NCBI GenBank assembly: GCA_037367405.1
Contig: JAZKJV010001869.1
Location: 372,001-436,000, forward strand
Length of the DNA: 64,000 bases
DNA from: Ottelia alismoides
Taxonomy: Eukaryota; Streptophyta; Magnoliopsida; Alismatales; Hydrocharitaceae
Direction: 5' to 3'
Of the stretch, positions 37,249 through 49,217 are shown piece after piece; the first letter of the stretch is position 1; every line of letters begins with the position of its first letter. Made by a program: the position numbers and the translations under genes. The notes under the pieces are model-generated. The model made no database searches and was not told where the DNA came from. It saw only the letters and a list, made by a program, of their open reading frames with translations.

Positions 37249-37569
37249 CTTGATCTTTGGTTCGTCTTCTTCACCTTTAGAATAAAGAGGATTTCATTTA
37301 ATAAATTTGAAGAATTAGACCTAGAAGCATCAAGGATAGGGTTATCCTTGATGTGGTGAGAGAAGAGAGGAATTGTCTGGGTCTGACCACCCTCTAGAAG
37401 AAAACGCGACTTATTGGTCATGGTCCCATGTGAAGAGTTTCCACGGAACAACGAGGGCTTGGGATGATAGTGTCCACTAGCCTGTGTGAATGACAATTTG
37501 GGGTGGTCAGTGAGGGGCTTTTAAAGTCCGAGCAAAAATCACCCTAATCCTCCATTCTCAATATCAAGC
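37249..37569. other. Unassigned stretch upstream of the gag fragment
   Basis: There are 321 bp with no gene and no repeat that I recognise. By position it may be the leader of the element that supplied the gag fragment. Confidence 0.3.
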
Positions 37570-40179
37570 TGTGAAACCCTGTATTTTTCCCCTAAAATCT
37601 AGATTATTGTTGACATCTAAAAATCCAAATAATCAAGCCATTTTGCATATCTCGTCGAGATCTTTCCAACAAGCCCAAGAACAACCGATTCCGACATTCC
37701 TATCTCAAGTTCTCGTTGTTTTAACTATCATAGTCGGGACTCATATATGGATCCGAGCCGGATTCGATTTTGGATCCAATTTCACCTCTCCTTCTATAAA
37801 TAGGAGATGATAGGCTACTCTCTCAAAGCCCTAGACACCGCCATCTTTCCCTCACATTGGAGCACCACCACCTTGTCTAGTTTAGTCGTCAGAGTGCCAC
37901 CGTCGACATCGGAGAAGGTGCTCTGGTAGAAGATCCACGACCACCATCGCGTAGGAGAGCTCGAGGTCACCGTGATGCATGCCTCCACACTGCAATCAAG
38001 CTTCTGAAATACCGTTTCTGTGCAAGAAGAGATCCCGAGGGAACATCCTTGGAGGTAATGATATTATACCTTCCTCTTCCTGTTTTGTTTATACGACTTT
38101 TGTACCCATATGCTTGAACATGTTTTGGAGCCTTGATTAACTTGTGATGTGCTTCATATATAAGTAACGATAAATAGCCCCCTCTTGTTGTTGGTTTCAT
38201 ACAAATTTTGTATCCTGTGTTACGAACACATGTTTTTACTAGTAGATATCTTTATATCGTGAATCTTAAATTGTATCGATATACCTTTCCCACCTTGTTT
38301 CCTCACAATCCTCGAACCTATGTACTTAAATCTCTAAAGAATGCTAGAGATTTTTTTGATGAAACTCGTAGATGGCAATTAATGTTGCACAATGTATAGC
38401 ACATTTTTTCTATATGAAGGATATTAACATCGCTAGCAAATACAGAGTATGTCTCTTCCTCTTCATTCGTATTTGCGGGGTATAAAGATTTATCCATTTG
38501 TTTTCTTTCTCATATTAACAAATTCGAGGCCAAAATAATTCTTAATTTATATACATTAATGAATTGAAGAAGGTGAGTAGGTTTGATTAGTCAACATACA
38601 AATGCCTTTATAGTAGGTGGCTGGAAATCAAGATGGACTCGCCAAATAGGAAAAAAGGCATCCTATAGATTTTCTATTATTATGGATCACTAATTCAATT
38701 ATCTTCCTCGACAATGTCGCAACATATATTGAGATAATATTTTTGGATATGAAATTTGTGCATGCTTATTTTAGATGGTAACTATTAAAGCAGGTAAACG
38801 TGTATCCTCATAATTACTTTTTTTCTATTTTGACGTTTCCGATCCTGGAGGATTCTTGCAATATCTTGACATGTGATTACCTTGTAATTAAAACCATCTT
38901 ATGCATAACACCCCCATTACAATGCCCTTCACTCATAGAAATAATAGACGTAAGAATTATTATATGCATGGCATTTTTTTCTCATCTCTCTAGCATGTAT
39001 TACAATACATGCAAATTATGAAGAGTTGTTAACTCTATAGTGGGATAATTATGCTCACTAACTAGAATACATATTATGAATATTAAGATCTTTAATAGAC
39101 ATTCGCTATTCTTATCTCTGTGAAGGCGAGTTATTTAGGTGATTAAATTCGGATAACCTTTTGTACAATATAAGGAAATACTGGATGTGCCAAAAAAAGA
39201 ATACAATTCTTGTTTCCAAAGTCATGATATTATAAATGAGCCTAAGTATTATTGTATTATTAATTTATGATAATACATCAAATATAGAAAGCATGCTACC
39301 AAGATGGAGGCAACTCAGAATCAGCTTCAAGGAGGCCACTCACAGTTACTACAACAGAGAGCGTCGCTTCCACCCAATAGAAGATAATATGAGAAATGAT
39401 TAATGATCATATGTCAGTAATTGAAATTATGTACCATTGTGAACTCTAATTAATGGATAGAAATATCAAGACCAATGTGGTAGTCCTCAAACAATGATTA
39501 TATTAATAAATGAAATTTACGACCATGTAACCCCTTGTAAGTTACAATAATATGGTAGATTCTAGTTCTACAATATATACAAAAATCACTAGATAGAATC
39601 CGGTATACAGGCCTTTTACCTCTGCATTAATTACTATAGTGTTTGTCTCATTACTGGGCAATTGCTCATAACGTTACCCTCATGTGAACCCAACATGTGT
39701 ACCTGAGCAGTAGTCGCAACAGTAGTAGCCTTTGAGGAGATCAGATTTCTTACGTCGTACTTGCACTAGACAGGGTGTGTTCTACTTAGAGTAACTTATT
39801 TATTTCCTCATTATTTTACGTTCTATTTGAGAGATATTGTAGTGAGATATTTGGAGAGCTCTCCTACAAATTTATAATTGTATGATTATCTCATTTTATG
39901 GACATGACTTGATGATTATTGTTATCAATGAGAATGGATATTACATTTTCTTTCCATTCATATTATTCTCTAGTTGTTATTTATATTTCAAATGTTGATC
40001 TATTGTGCATAAGATGGTTTGCTGAATATCGTAGGTCATGGGCATATTTGGACCGTAGGTCCGACGCTCTCGTCCCGTCGGTTTCGATAGCCGGAGGAGC
40101 GGGTGTTGTGCCAAAGATTCTTCGAGGATCGAAAATTAAAGGTATGAAAGTCATTGCTATCCCCAAAAATCACGTGACA
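37570..40179 (+). repeat. Possible solo LTR or LTR-like block
   Basis: It begins TGTGAAACCCTG and ends CACGTGACA, giving TG...CA ends. It has a TATA box (TATAAATA, 37795-37802) followed by a GC-richer transcribed-looking part (37810-38060) and long AT-rich sequence without genes. A TG-start of this kind is common in chromovirus LTRs. I find no matching 5-bp duplication at the two ends, so the limits are uncertain. Confidence 0.3.
37795..37802 (+). promoter_or_regulatory. Candidate TATA box
   Basis: TATAAATA lies in a GC/AT transition and is followed by a CT-rich stretch, as in LTR promoters. Confidence 0.4.
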
Positions 40180-42566
40180 AACAAACAAATTTTTTTATTT
40201 TTGTTACTTATTTACCTGTATAGCAGACAATATCGAACTCAGAGAGGCTACAATTCTTGAGGGTTATTCAATTAATCAAGAATTAAATAAGAGAAAACAT
40301 GAATTTCAAAGGATAACTATTCTTGGTTTTTGTGATTTTCTATATTTTTAAATTTTTAAATTTTTTCTATTTTTTGTATTTTTTATTCTCAAAATTTTAG
40401 TGATTTTAAATTTCTGATTTGTTTTTCAAAAAATAAGGAACAATAAGCACAAGACAAGAAATATGCACACCAACTCTTTTTGTAATTTTCACTTATATAA
40501 AAAATGCTCAGAAAAATCCAGAGAAAATATTTTTGTGTTTTAAAGATTCTGAAATACGTTTGGAATTTTTTGTAGATTTTTTAGATGTTTTCGTATTTTT
40601 CAAAAAATCAAACAGTGACAAAAATGATAAACAATGTACAACCTGGAGTAATTTGCAACTTAAAAATATTTTAAGTGTCAAAACTCCTGGTACTTACTTT
40701 TATGACAAACTATATGCAAATATCTATAAACATGAGCTGGAATCAAATTTTTTGATTTGTTTAGAATTTTTTATGATTTTTATAATATTTTTAGTATTTT
40801 TCATTTTTTGAGTTTTATAAAGAATTAATGTGTGAAATTTGGATAAAAATAAAAGACAATGAAATAAAACTACTCTAATTTATTTTGGAATTCTTGGGGA
40901 AATATTCAAAATTTTATGAATTTTAGAATTTTTGGAAGATAAAGAGATGTTGTTTTTGATTTTTTAAAAATATCAAAATTTAACAAAAATTCAATAAAAA
41001 ATTATACAATGATAACACGCATAGCAGGAGCATACACAAATTTTCTCATAATTTTTGGAAGCACAAAAGCATTTATTTTGATGAAAAGATCAAGTAAGTT
41101 CAAATCTGGAAACACAAGGACTAGATTGCAAATATGTGAAGTTTTTGCAACATAAGATAATAAGAAATAAATTCGGGTAAAAAATGAAAATTACACAGTA
41201 TGAAGCGTGCCTAGCACGTGACTGTTTCTGGTATGTAGTCTTTTGCAATTTGGAAAACTTCTAGGGGGCTGACTCATAATTTTTCCAATTTTAAGACCCC
41301 TTAGGATTCTTCGGCCATGTTTCTTCTTCGCCAAAGGGGAGGAGAGTGCTGCCGTCGCGTTGCCTTCTCCTCTAATAAAGTGCGACGGTGGGACCTGATG
41401 GCTGTGGTGGCAGGGCAAGCTGGAGAGAGGAGCGAGCACCTAGGCGTTGGACCCACGGGGGATGGAGGTGCGCACATGCTGAGGCAACGCGGCCATGCCC
41501 GCGTGACTGTAGTGGTGGGGTCGGAGATGGTGTAGCAGGAGGTCAGAGGAGGGGCCGCGACGCTGGTCGGAGATGGCATTGGGCTGTGTCGCCTTGCATG
41601 AGGCGAAGGAGCACATGCGGAGATCCGTCGTGCAGTCGGGGTGCTGGAGGGCTTGTGCGGCAAAGGTGGAGCATCGAGGGCAGGATGCGCAGGCGGCGGT
41701 CTCTAGTGGCGGCAGCGGAGGGGTCGTGGCGCCGGAGAAGGCCACAGGTAGCCATGGTGGTCAAGCGATGGGAGGGGCGACGACGCCTGACTACCGTCCC
41801 TCTTTCTTTTTTTCTTTTTGTTTTTTTATTTTTCTGTAATTTTTTTATTGTAAAGCTAAACCAGTAATCAGAGATTTTTTTTAAAATCCCAAACATTGGA
41901 ATTAAAAACAGAAAATAAGAAATGTTTTTATGTTAATTTTTATTAATTTTTACTATTTTTATATGATTCTGCAAAACAAACATTAGAGAAAAAGAAAACA
42001 AAAATTTTTGGTATATTTTTTTATTTATTTAAAAATCGAAAAATGAACGGGGATCTGACAAAAGTGAATGGATTGAATCCGATTCTCCAAACCACCGTGC
42101 GTGGTCGGAGTTGATAGATCGTGTAAGATATAAAAGAACGCGTCGAGATAAAGATGTGAGATGAAAAAAAATCGAGTCGGTGGCGGATCAAATTGTGATG
42201 AAATATTTTTTTTAAGATTTAGAAAAAATGAGATGACGATGAAATAACAATGCTATAAAATAAAACTATGATTAACCTAGATAAAATATGAAGAAACAAC
42301 GATGGATCTCACCTTAGAAGCGGAAAATGATCGTGATCGCCTCGACGAAGGCCGACTCGCTGTCACCGGACGGCTCGGAGGCTAGACACCTTTCACGACA
42401 AGAAGACTCTCGGAGATCGGGCTCCTCTCACCAAAGATTGATCAAGTTGGAATAATGGGGAAGGAGCCATATAAATAGAAAAGATGGAGATGAAATTTGA
42501 ATTTTTGAATTTTTGGTTGAAAAGATAAGAGAGATGAAAATTGAAATGAGATAAATATAAAGAGAG

Positions 42567-42600
42567 ATAGCAACTATATATATACACTATATACATATAT
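42567..42600 (+). repeat. 34-bp direct repeat, copy 1
   Basis: This 34-bp AT-rich unit starting ATAGCAACTATATA is repeated exactly at 42672-42705, within the D LTR. Confidence 0.9.
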
Positions 42601-42671
42601 TTGAACTTTCATCACTTTATTTATTTGAATAAAAATGTTATTTTTTTATTTTTTATGGTGGTTAATTAAGA

Positions 42672-42705
42672 ATAGCAACTATATATATACACTATATACA
42701 TATAT
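42672..42705 (+). repeat. 34-bp direct repeat, copy 2
   Basis: Identical to 42567-42600, with an offset of 105 bp. Confidence 0.9.
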
Positions 42706-43488
42706 GACATTATATACATGGGTAAATAAGCGAATTAATTTTTTTGTTTTAAATTTTTTATTTATTTTAATTAATTAGTAAGAAATTTACAAATATATAC
42801 AAATAATATTTACAAAATACATGGAAAATTTGCACAAACCACCCCAGAAAACTAACTTTTTACTCGTAACTTCAAAAAATATGAAAATACAACCATTTTA
42901 AAGATAATTTAATTTAGAATCCAATGGAAGTGAGATTGGTTCAATTTGAGTTCATATAGAGCCGGAATTGATCATTCAATTAGTGCTTAGTGGCTTTTTC
43001 CAAGTGTGGTTGCTTTTATTCTATACATGATTTATTTGTGCAATTATTTTTATTAATTACAACACATTTTTATTTACAACTTTGATGTTGAAAGTTATTT
43101 GATTTGAGGTCAATCAATGCACAAATAGAATAGTGTAGTATACAAATATACATAGCACACAATTTTTTTTGGATTTTTTAATTGAGGACCCTATCTCCTC
43201 CTACTTTATTCATGGTCGATCACGTCAAATCTTGACATTCTTTCGGAGTTTGGGTCAGCCTGTATATATTACATATATACAGTCTTCCTTTATTTATTTA
43301 TTTTCTTTTCTTTATTTTTACTTTATTTATTCATTTATTTATTTTAGGTTAAAATAATGTACAAATATACAATATTTACACACAGATGCAAGTTAGTAAG
43401 AATGTGGAGTTAGTGTTATATACAAGTGTTTTATAAGGGATTTTAAGCTAAAATAAATGAATAAAGATGACGAATTGCAGATTCATCA

Positions 43489-45554
43489 TCCTCCTATGCT
43501 TTACCTTTGCTAGTCCCTTAGCAAACACTTAATTGAAAGAATAAGTGAAGAAAAAGAAAAAGAAAAAGAAAGGGAAAATAAAGAAAGTAGGATAATATTG
43601 AGTATTAAACTTATCTTCATAAAATTGTAGTTTGGAGCTCTGTCAGACCTTTGGATTATTGGTGTGTCAGAACCTTAATGGGAGATGGATTTAAAACCTA
43701 ATAGCCTCTAAGTTCCACATGACTCTTATTCAGGTCTCCTCAACAGTCAGGTCAATACATGTCTACATACACCAATTCTTATGACTATGAATCTTTACTT
43801 GTATGGTGTAAGTAAGGTATAGCTCCCCATCTCAGAAGTAGCAAAGAAATAGCCTCCTTCAACAAGGTAACTCTAGTTCCCCGATCTAGCAACTCTTTCC
43901 TCGAGGAGCAGAGATATTCCCTTCTAAGTTCAAGTACAATCAGCTCAAGAAGAGGGGATGGAGAAAAGAATGGATGGTACCTAGTGTAGCTACCTATCCT
44001 TGGATGCATGACCAGTGTATCCAAGTCATCCGCTGCAAGCTTAAAAATTTATTTTTGAAGCTCTTATTGATTTTTTTATCCTTGTATATGAACTCCGGCA
44101 TGCATTTTACTTTTCCATCAGGCCTGTCCACTTTTGGAGATTCTGCATTTTTTTTCATCTTTTTTTTGAAAGCATATACAAGGTGCAACATGTACATAAG
44201 GAGTTTTTCCTCTTGAGACAGTAGACTATCCCTCTTTTGAAGCATTATTACAACCCCACAACATCCTGTCTTTATACCTCAACATCGCTAGACGTGGTTG
44301 AGATGCACTTCCTTCCCTAGAGGAAGACGAGAGGTTCCACCTAGATGTACTACCCTCGTATGCTACCCCAAGCCAAAAGATTCCGCATCCTCACTACCTC
44401 ATCCATGAAGAACTACGTACAGAGTGATTATCCAAAGTCACGATCTGAAAGAATCATGCATGTATTGTTAAATGTTCTACCTAGACTAATCAAGATGACA
44501 TGTGAACATAGTATTATGGACTCAAAGAATTAAGTCACTAGAACCTGAAAAGTCTTAACTCCATTTCTTATATGGTTCCTCTGAATTTAAGTGGATTAAG
44601 CCCAACTAAGCTCCATTCTTCAATTTTATTCCAGACATAGTTTAAATGTCAATACTATCCTAAAAATTGCACATGCAAATGCAAGAAAATATGTACAATG
44701 CAAAGAAAGCATATTTTTTTTGAAAAAATGATGCACATGTGAAAAGAACATTTTTTTAAAATAATTTTCTAAAATTGAACTTTTTATGGATTTTTGGAGA
44801 AAAATGCAGATGTAAAAGAAAGGTTTTTTTAATTATGCAAGTTTTTATAGATTTTTTTCAAAAAGGAAAAAAGGTTAGTAAATTATATACAAGTATATAC
44901 AAGATTTTTTTTGTTTTTTTAAATCTTTTTTTAGTTTTTTTGTTTTTGTTTTGATTTTTTTGGGTTTTTTGACACACGTGGATTTCATTGATTTATAAAC
45001 ATATCACCCCCAAATAAACATATTTAAAAGTACGTGTTTTGTCAAAAGTATATATACAATATATATGACACCCCCTATACTTATCTTGAACTATGTCCTC
45101 ATAGTGATCAGAGAGCGAAAAAGGAAGACATAACTCGTGCTAAGTATAGAAAAGTGAAAAGACTCCTATGCTACAACGACTCAAAGAAAAGATAAAAAGA
45201 AGAGAAGTTGGTGATCCCCCCTATACTTAGGATCAAGTAATCCTAAGTATAGTAGAGTGTACAAAAGGGGAAAACCGATGAAGAGAATGTACAGACTCAA
45301 AAATAAAAAGACATGATATGAACAACATCACCCCCCATACTTAGGGTAGAGTATCCCTAGGTATAGGCAACAACAAGAGTGATGAACAGGACGAATATGA
45401 ACAACACAAATCCTTCACTCCCATATACTTAGGATAGAGCACATCCTAAGTATAACATATATACACTCGGAAAAGGGGTGAATGATAAAACAGAAGAAGA
45501 AAGGGTAAAACAAAAGGATATACAAGAGGAGTGGATGTACAAAGGTCAAGAAGG
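43489..45554 (-). other. Non-coding 3' region of element D
   Basis: There are 2.1 kb without a credible gene. It contains a degenerate polypurine tract (TCCTCCTATGCTTT on the plus strand, 43489-43502), a stem-loop TTTGCTA/TAGCAAA (43506-43525), a block at about 43880-43970 shared with A, B and C, AT-rich spacer and the inverted-repeat array at 45070-45452. Confidence 0.7.
45070..45452 (-). repeat. Inverted-repeat array with polypurine-like G-runs, element D
   Basis: The best unit is 45221-45252, with 13-bp perfect arms (CTATACTTAGGAT/ATCCTAAGTATAG) and a C-run on the plus strand. Weaker units lie near 45332-45366 and 45424-45454. A CCCCCTATACTTA copy at about 45071-45083 is followed by CATAACTCGTGC at 45129-45140, as in A. 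Confidence 0.75.
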
Positions 45555-46468
45555 TCAAAAACAAACCTTCTTGCGAGATCGTTGAGGAATGGATCTAACA
45601 AGGTGTAGGTCGATATTGTGGTTATCATTAGATATGAACTGATCAGGATCGAACAAGAATGTATCCTCAGCGGTTTCATATTGTACAGTCCTAAATCAGT
45701 TATTGGAAGTAGTATGGTCATGTCCTGCTTGTGAAGTCTCGGAAACATCAAAGTAAAATGGCTCGAAATCATTATAAAAAAAGTAGGATCGATTTCAGCG
45801 TGGTGAGCCTCTACCGGATCATCATCTTTATCAAAAGGCCCAAATTCCTTTATAAAAGCAATCAAAACAAATTTGGCCTGGTCGGTTTCGTCTGAATCAG
45901 GGTGAATAGGAATGGACTCATCAGTGAAAGTAGTCGAATCATGTCCGTCCTGTCTAGTCTCAGAGTTTGCCTTCCACTCTAGGGTGTCTATCGTGTAAAT
46001 TCTGCGGATGTCATCAATGCATCGCCACATACCAGAAGGGGGAGCTCTAAGGTCTATACTTTCCGAGTCTTCCTCCTTGAAGAGGAATTCCTGGGTTTCA
46101 TTATCACCCAACATATAACAAGAATCTTTGATATTATCATGGAGGTCAAAGTCCTTGGGGTTGGATAACACATGCGAGTTCTCATGGGATGCAGGTCTTG
46201 GGTCAGTAGTGGGTGTAGTGATCAACACATCGCTCCCTACATCAGAATGGAAGCGAATCTCTCCTGAACCATAATCAATAACGGCTCCTGCAGAGGTGAG
46301 GAAAGGCTGTCCCAGGATGACTGGAGGGTGCTCCACAGGGATGGAGGTCACCATGGGAATTACAAAAAAAATCAGAAGTGAAGTTCATGCCCTGAATGAG
46401 AATGACAATATTTTCTTAAATACCCTTCGACCTCTTGATGGATCCATCAACAAATTGAACTATCATCC
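45555..46468 (-). pseudogene. Element D: protease C-terminal half joined to an acidic tail, no RT
   Basis: On the minus strand the start (46466-46360) matches the protease core region of C (MIVQFVDGSIKRSK against the C segment MILQFADRSVKRP) but has a TAA and then a shift in a T-run. Next comes PVILGQPFLTSAGAVIDYG, the conserved end of the retropepsin domain. It is followed by an acidic stretch that aligns loosely with the C linker (ETQEFLFKEEDSESI against TREILTLEEDLESTV) and then, after a second probable shift in a T-run near 45783, a tail ending in basic RSIPQRSRKKVCF with TGA at 45555-45557. RT and integrase motifs are absent. It may encode a gag-protease-tail protein of a non-autonomous element, or the rest may be lost by deletion. 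Confidence 0.6.
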
Positions 46469-47828
46469 CGATGAATCTCCATTTCATCACCTTTATTCTA
46501 TCATTTTGGCCTCAAAAACCCCGGCAAATGCATGTAAATAACATTAATTTGTACATATTAGCATCTATTATTTATTGTACTAATAAGGTTTTTAATGCCA
46601 AAATTATAGAATAAAGGGAAGAAAAGAAAAAGGAATAAAATATTGCAAATATTTTATGACCCTAACCCCGAGACCAAGTCCAGAATGGAATTGGTCGACA
46701 AGGAATAAAGTAGGGGGAGATAAGGGCCAGTGTACAATAAATATCTCATTTATTCATTCATCCCTTTATGCATTTTTGACACCTATTTTATGCAGAATTA
46801 TTTATTCATCAAATAAAGAAATTTTGTACATGAAAGTTGTAGATAATGATGTAAATAAAAATACAAAATTGGTTTTGTACAAAAATAATACACAGTGTAT
46901 ATCTTATACACAAAATAAAAAGGCAAAAATCTCAACTTCACAGACCCATATCTTGCAAATAAAAACTCCAAATCACTCAAATTCACCTTTAATTGTATAT
47001 AGCGTTTAAAGAACTATTCTGTAAAATTAGTTTCATAATTTTTGGAGCTCATCTGTAGAAGTTAGGTTTTTGGCCCACATTATATAGGACTGATTAAGAT
47101 ATTCATTTTATTCAATATTCATTATTTTTCTAAATTTATATTTCTAGTATCTTGTAAATAATGTATATGATTCATGTACATATTAAAATTAGAAGAAAAC
47201 TAAAAAGAAGTTGTGAAATAAAAAGAGCCTATATAATACATAGGCAAAATACCAATGCAAAGTATGTATATAAATAAAAGGGGATCTGGATTCTTTTATT
47301 CTTTATTCATCTATATTTTTTCTAAAAATATATATATATTACACATAACTTATTAAAAATATAAATCCAAAATAAAAACAAATAAAATTCATCAAATAAA
47401 TAAAATGTATAAAATATATAGGTAAAATACCTATAAGTATACATACATACACATACATCTATTTATTTAAAAATATAAATAAACTCATAAAAATAAAATA
47501 AAAATATATTTATACTCACAAAAATAAGTTATAAAATCATAAAATAAGAAACTAAAATAATAAAATCAAATAAATAAACTAAAAATAAAATATACAAAAA
47601 TACATATAAAATACATACATATACACATTATTTTAATAAAACTATAATAAAATACTTCAAAAAAATAAATAAAAATCATAAATAAATACTACATTAATTT
47701 ATAAACATTTTTTATTTTATAAGTAAAATCTAATAAAATCATTTACTAGGTTAAATAATTCGTTTTTTTATAAGGGTCCCTATTTTGGCATGTAGCGGCT
47801 GAGGTGGACCAATGGGCGCGTCGCGCCT

Positions 47829-47845
47829 GTTGACCGCAGGTCAAC
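47829..47845. promoter_or_regulatory. Inverted W-box pair in the C 5' LTR
   Basis: GTTGACC and GGTCAAC around GCA, about 206 bp before the TATA box, with a CCAAT motif just upstream. Same layout as in element B. Confidence 0.55.
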
Positions 47846-48051
47846 TCGACCTCCTGGCATCTGACTTCACGCAAACGATCTTTTCCCCGATTTCCTCCCT
47901 TTTTCCCGCTCACCACAGTGATCCATCGCCCTCGGTCCCTTCACGAGATCTGTTCTCTGATCATCCAAGATTCTCGTCGTCCACTTAGATCCCTTGTGCA
48001 TAGCCCCGATTCCTTAATAATCGCCGGTCAATGGGGGTCCCTCGGAATGTT

Positions 48052-48059
48052 TATAAATA
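48052..48059 (+). promoter_or_regulatory. TATA box of the C 5' LTR
   Basis: TATAAATA at the border of the GC-rich core. The same box recurs in the 3' LTR at 63727-63734. Confidence 0.68.
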
Positions 48060-48239
48060 AAAGCTTCCTCCTCCTCTGTCAAATTTGGCCAATTTCACCC
48101 CCCTTTCTGGGCTTGATTCGATTCCTGGCATTGCCCTCGTGACAGGAGGAGCTTTCCCAGCAGTTGAATCGACCGGAGAAGGAGGAAGTTTTGTCGCGGT
48201 GGTGCTCCGGCGACCACCCTGCTCCCTGGAGGCCCCCAG

Positions 48240-48612
48240 GTATAAGAGCTGTTCTTTCTTGCTTAGTAGTTAGGTCTTAGTATTAGCTTTTAATTCCAGT
48301 CCTTAGGTTAGCATTTAGATGATTAGCTTAGGCCAAAATCCGAAATTCGAAGTTCGCCGGAGCTGAGCTCCGGCGACTTCCCCACTGTGATCCTATCCGT
48401 CTCCGACCGCCTAAACCGCCTCATCTCCATCCCCTTCGAGTTCTCCATCAAATGCACACACTTGTTCAACCCAGGACCCCAGGTCTTGGCGAATCGGAGC
48501 TCCCCCTCCGCCCTTCGTCGGAGCTCCTCCGTTCCACCACCATCCGCTTGCTCACAGCTTCAAACCCCTGGTCGAGGAAGACGCCCTCGAGCCACTCTTT
48601 CTTCCTGTGCAG
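48240..48612 (+). other. Candidate intron inside the C LTR
   Basis: Donor CCCAG|GTATAAG begins at 48240 and acceptor TTCTTCCTGTGCAG|GT ends at 48612, giving 373 bp. Both sites match those of element B (2591-2945) although the sequence between has diverged. An intron in the transcribed part of the LTR is inferred. Confidence 0.42.
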
Positions 48613-49189
48613 GTTAGGTGCGAAATAGAGCACCTGGAGCCGATTTACAAGCCGGCGGAGGTACCTGGAGCCGTAACCCTACTTCGAGCTCGTTGCAGCG
48701 CTCCGGTGTACCTCTGGCCGATCCGAGACCTCCAGACGTTAGAGGATACCTCCAGGAAGCTTCTTGGACCTTCAGGAGCGAAGAAGACCGGCGGGAGAGC
48801 GAGATCCGAGCGGAGGAAGCTCGCCTCGGCGAGGCTTCTTCCCTGTTCTTCCTCGCAGCTCCTCCGCCGTTGGATGAAGACGAAGGCCCAGATTGAAGAT
48901 CAGCCGTCCGATGGAGCACCGCCTCGACCGTCGGATCATCTCGGATGATCTAATCCTAGCGCTCCATCGACGAACCGTCATCGGCGCACGTGGAGGCGAC
49001 ACGTGTCAAGTGAACGAAGATCAGCCGTCCATCAGCGCGCCTTTTGGGGGTAATTTTCACATTCGACCCCCGCCTTTTTTGTATTTTATTTTTAGTCTTG
49101 TAAATAAATAAGCACGTTATAATTAATGTGGATATTTTGCATGAGACCCCCTGTACTGTTTTGATATTACTTTTGGGTCCAGTCCACGT

Positions 49190-49217
49190 CACCTCACGTG
49201 TCGTCCCACGTGAGGTG
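49190..49217. repeat. G-box hairpin in the C LTR
   Basis: CACCTCACGTG and CACGTGAGGTG are perfect 11-bp arms around TCGTCC. The structure is identical in B (3524-3551). Confidence 0.72.

Larger units (their letters stand above)
40180..43488 (-). repeat. 3' LTR of element D
   Basis: On the minus strand it starts TGATGAATCTGC at 43488, comparable to A and C. Near the other end GTATAGCAGACAATATCGAACTC (40219-40241, plus strand) resembles the A LTR near 3850. It has a GC-rich core (41280-41780) and AT-rich sides. A TATTTATA motif reads on the minus strand near 42470. The left limit is unclear because the first 100 bp or so seen in A do not align. Open frames in the core show no recognisable domain. 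Confidence 0.65.
40180..46468 (-). mobile_element. Element D: partial, apparently non-autonomous Athila relative
   Basis: Its 3' LTR (about 40180-43488), polypurine tract, stem-loop, 3' non-coding region with the CTATACTTAGG inverted repeats, and the last part of the coding region are present on the minus strand. It is cut at 46468 by element C. The coding part holds the C-terminal half of a protease but then ends after about 270 codons without RT, RNase H or integrase, while the distance from stop codon to inverted-repeat array stays normal (about 100 bp). Its gag and 5' LTR should lie to the right of element C, outside this window. Confidence 0.75.

Noticed and set aside
37176..37496. Minus-strand frame of 106 codons upstream of the gag fragment
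   Set aside because: It overlaps the gag fragment in another frame and shows no recognised domain.
41388..41867. GC-rich 159-codon frame in the D LTR
   Set aside because: Several overlapping frames are open on both strands, as expected from composition; no domain.
46656..47009. A 117-codon frame identical at 62331-62684
   Set aside because: It is identical only because both are LTRs of element C; low-complexity AT-rich sequence.
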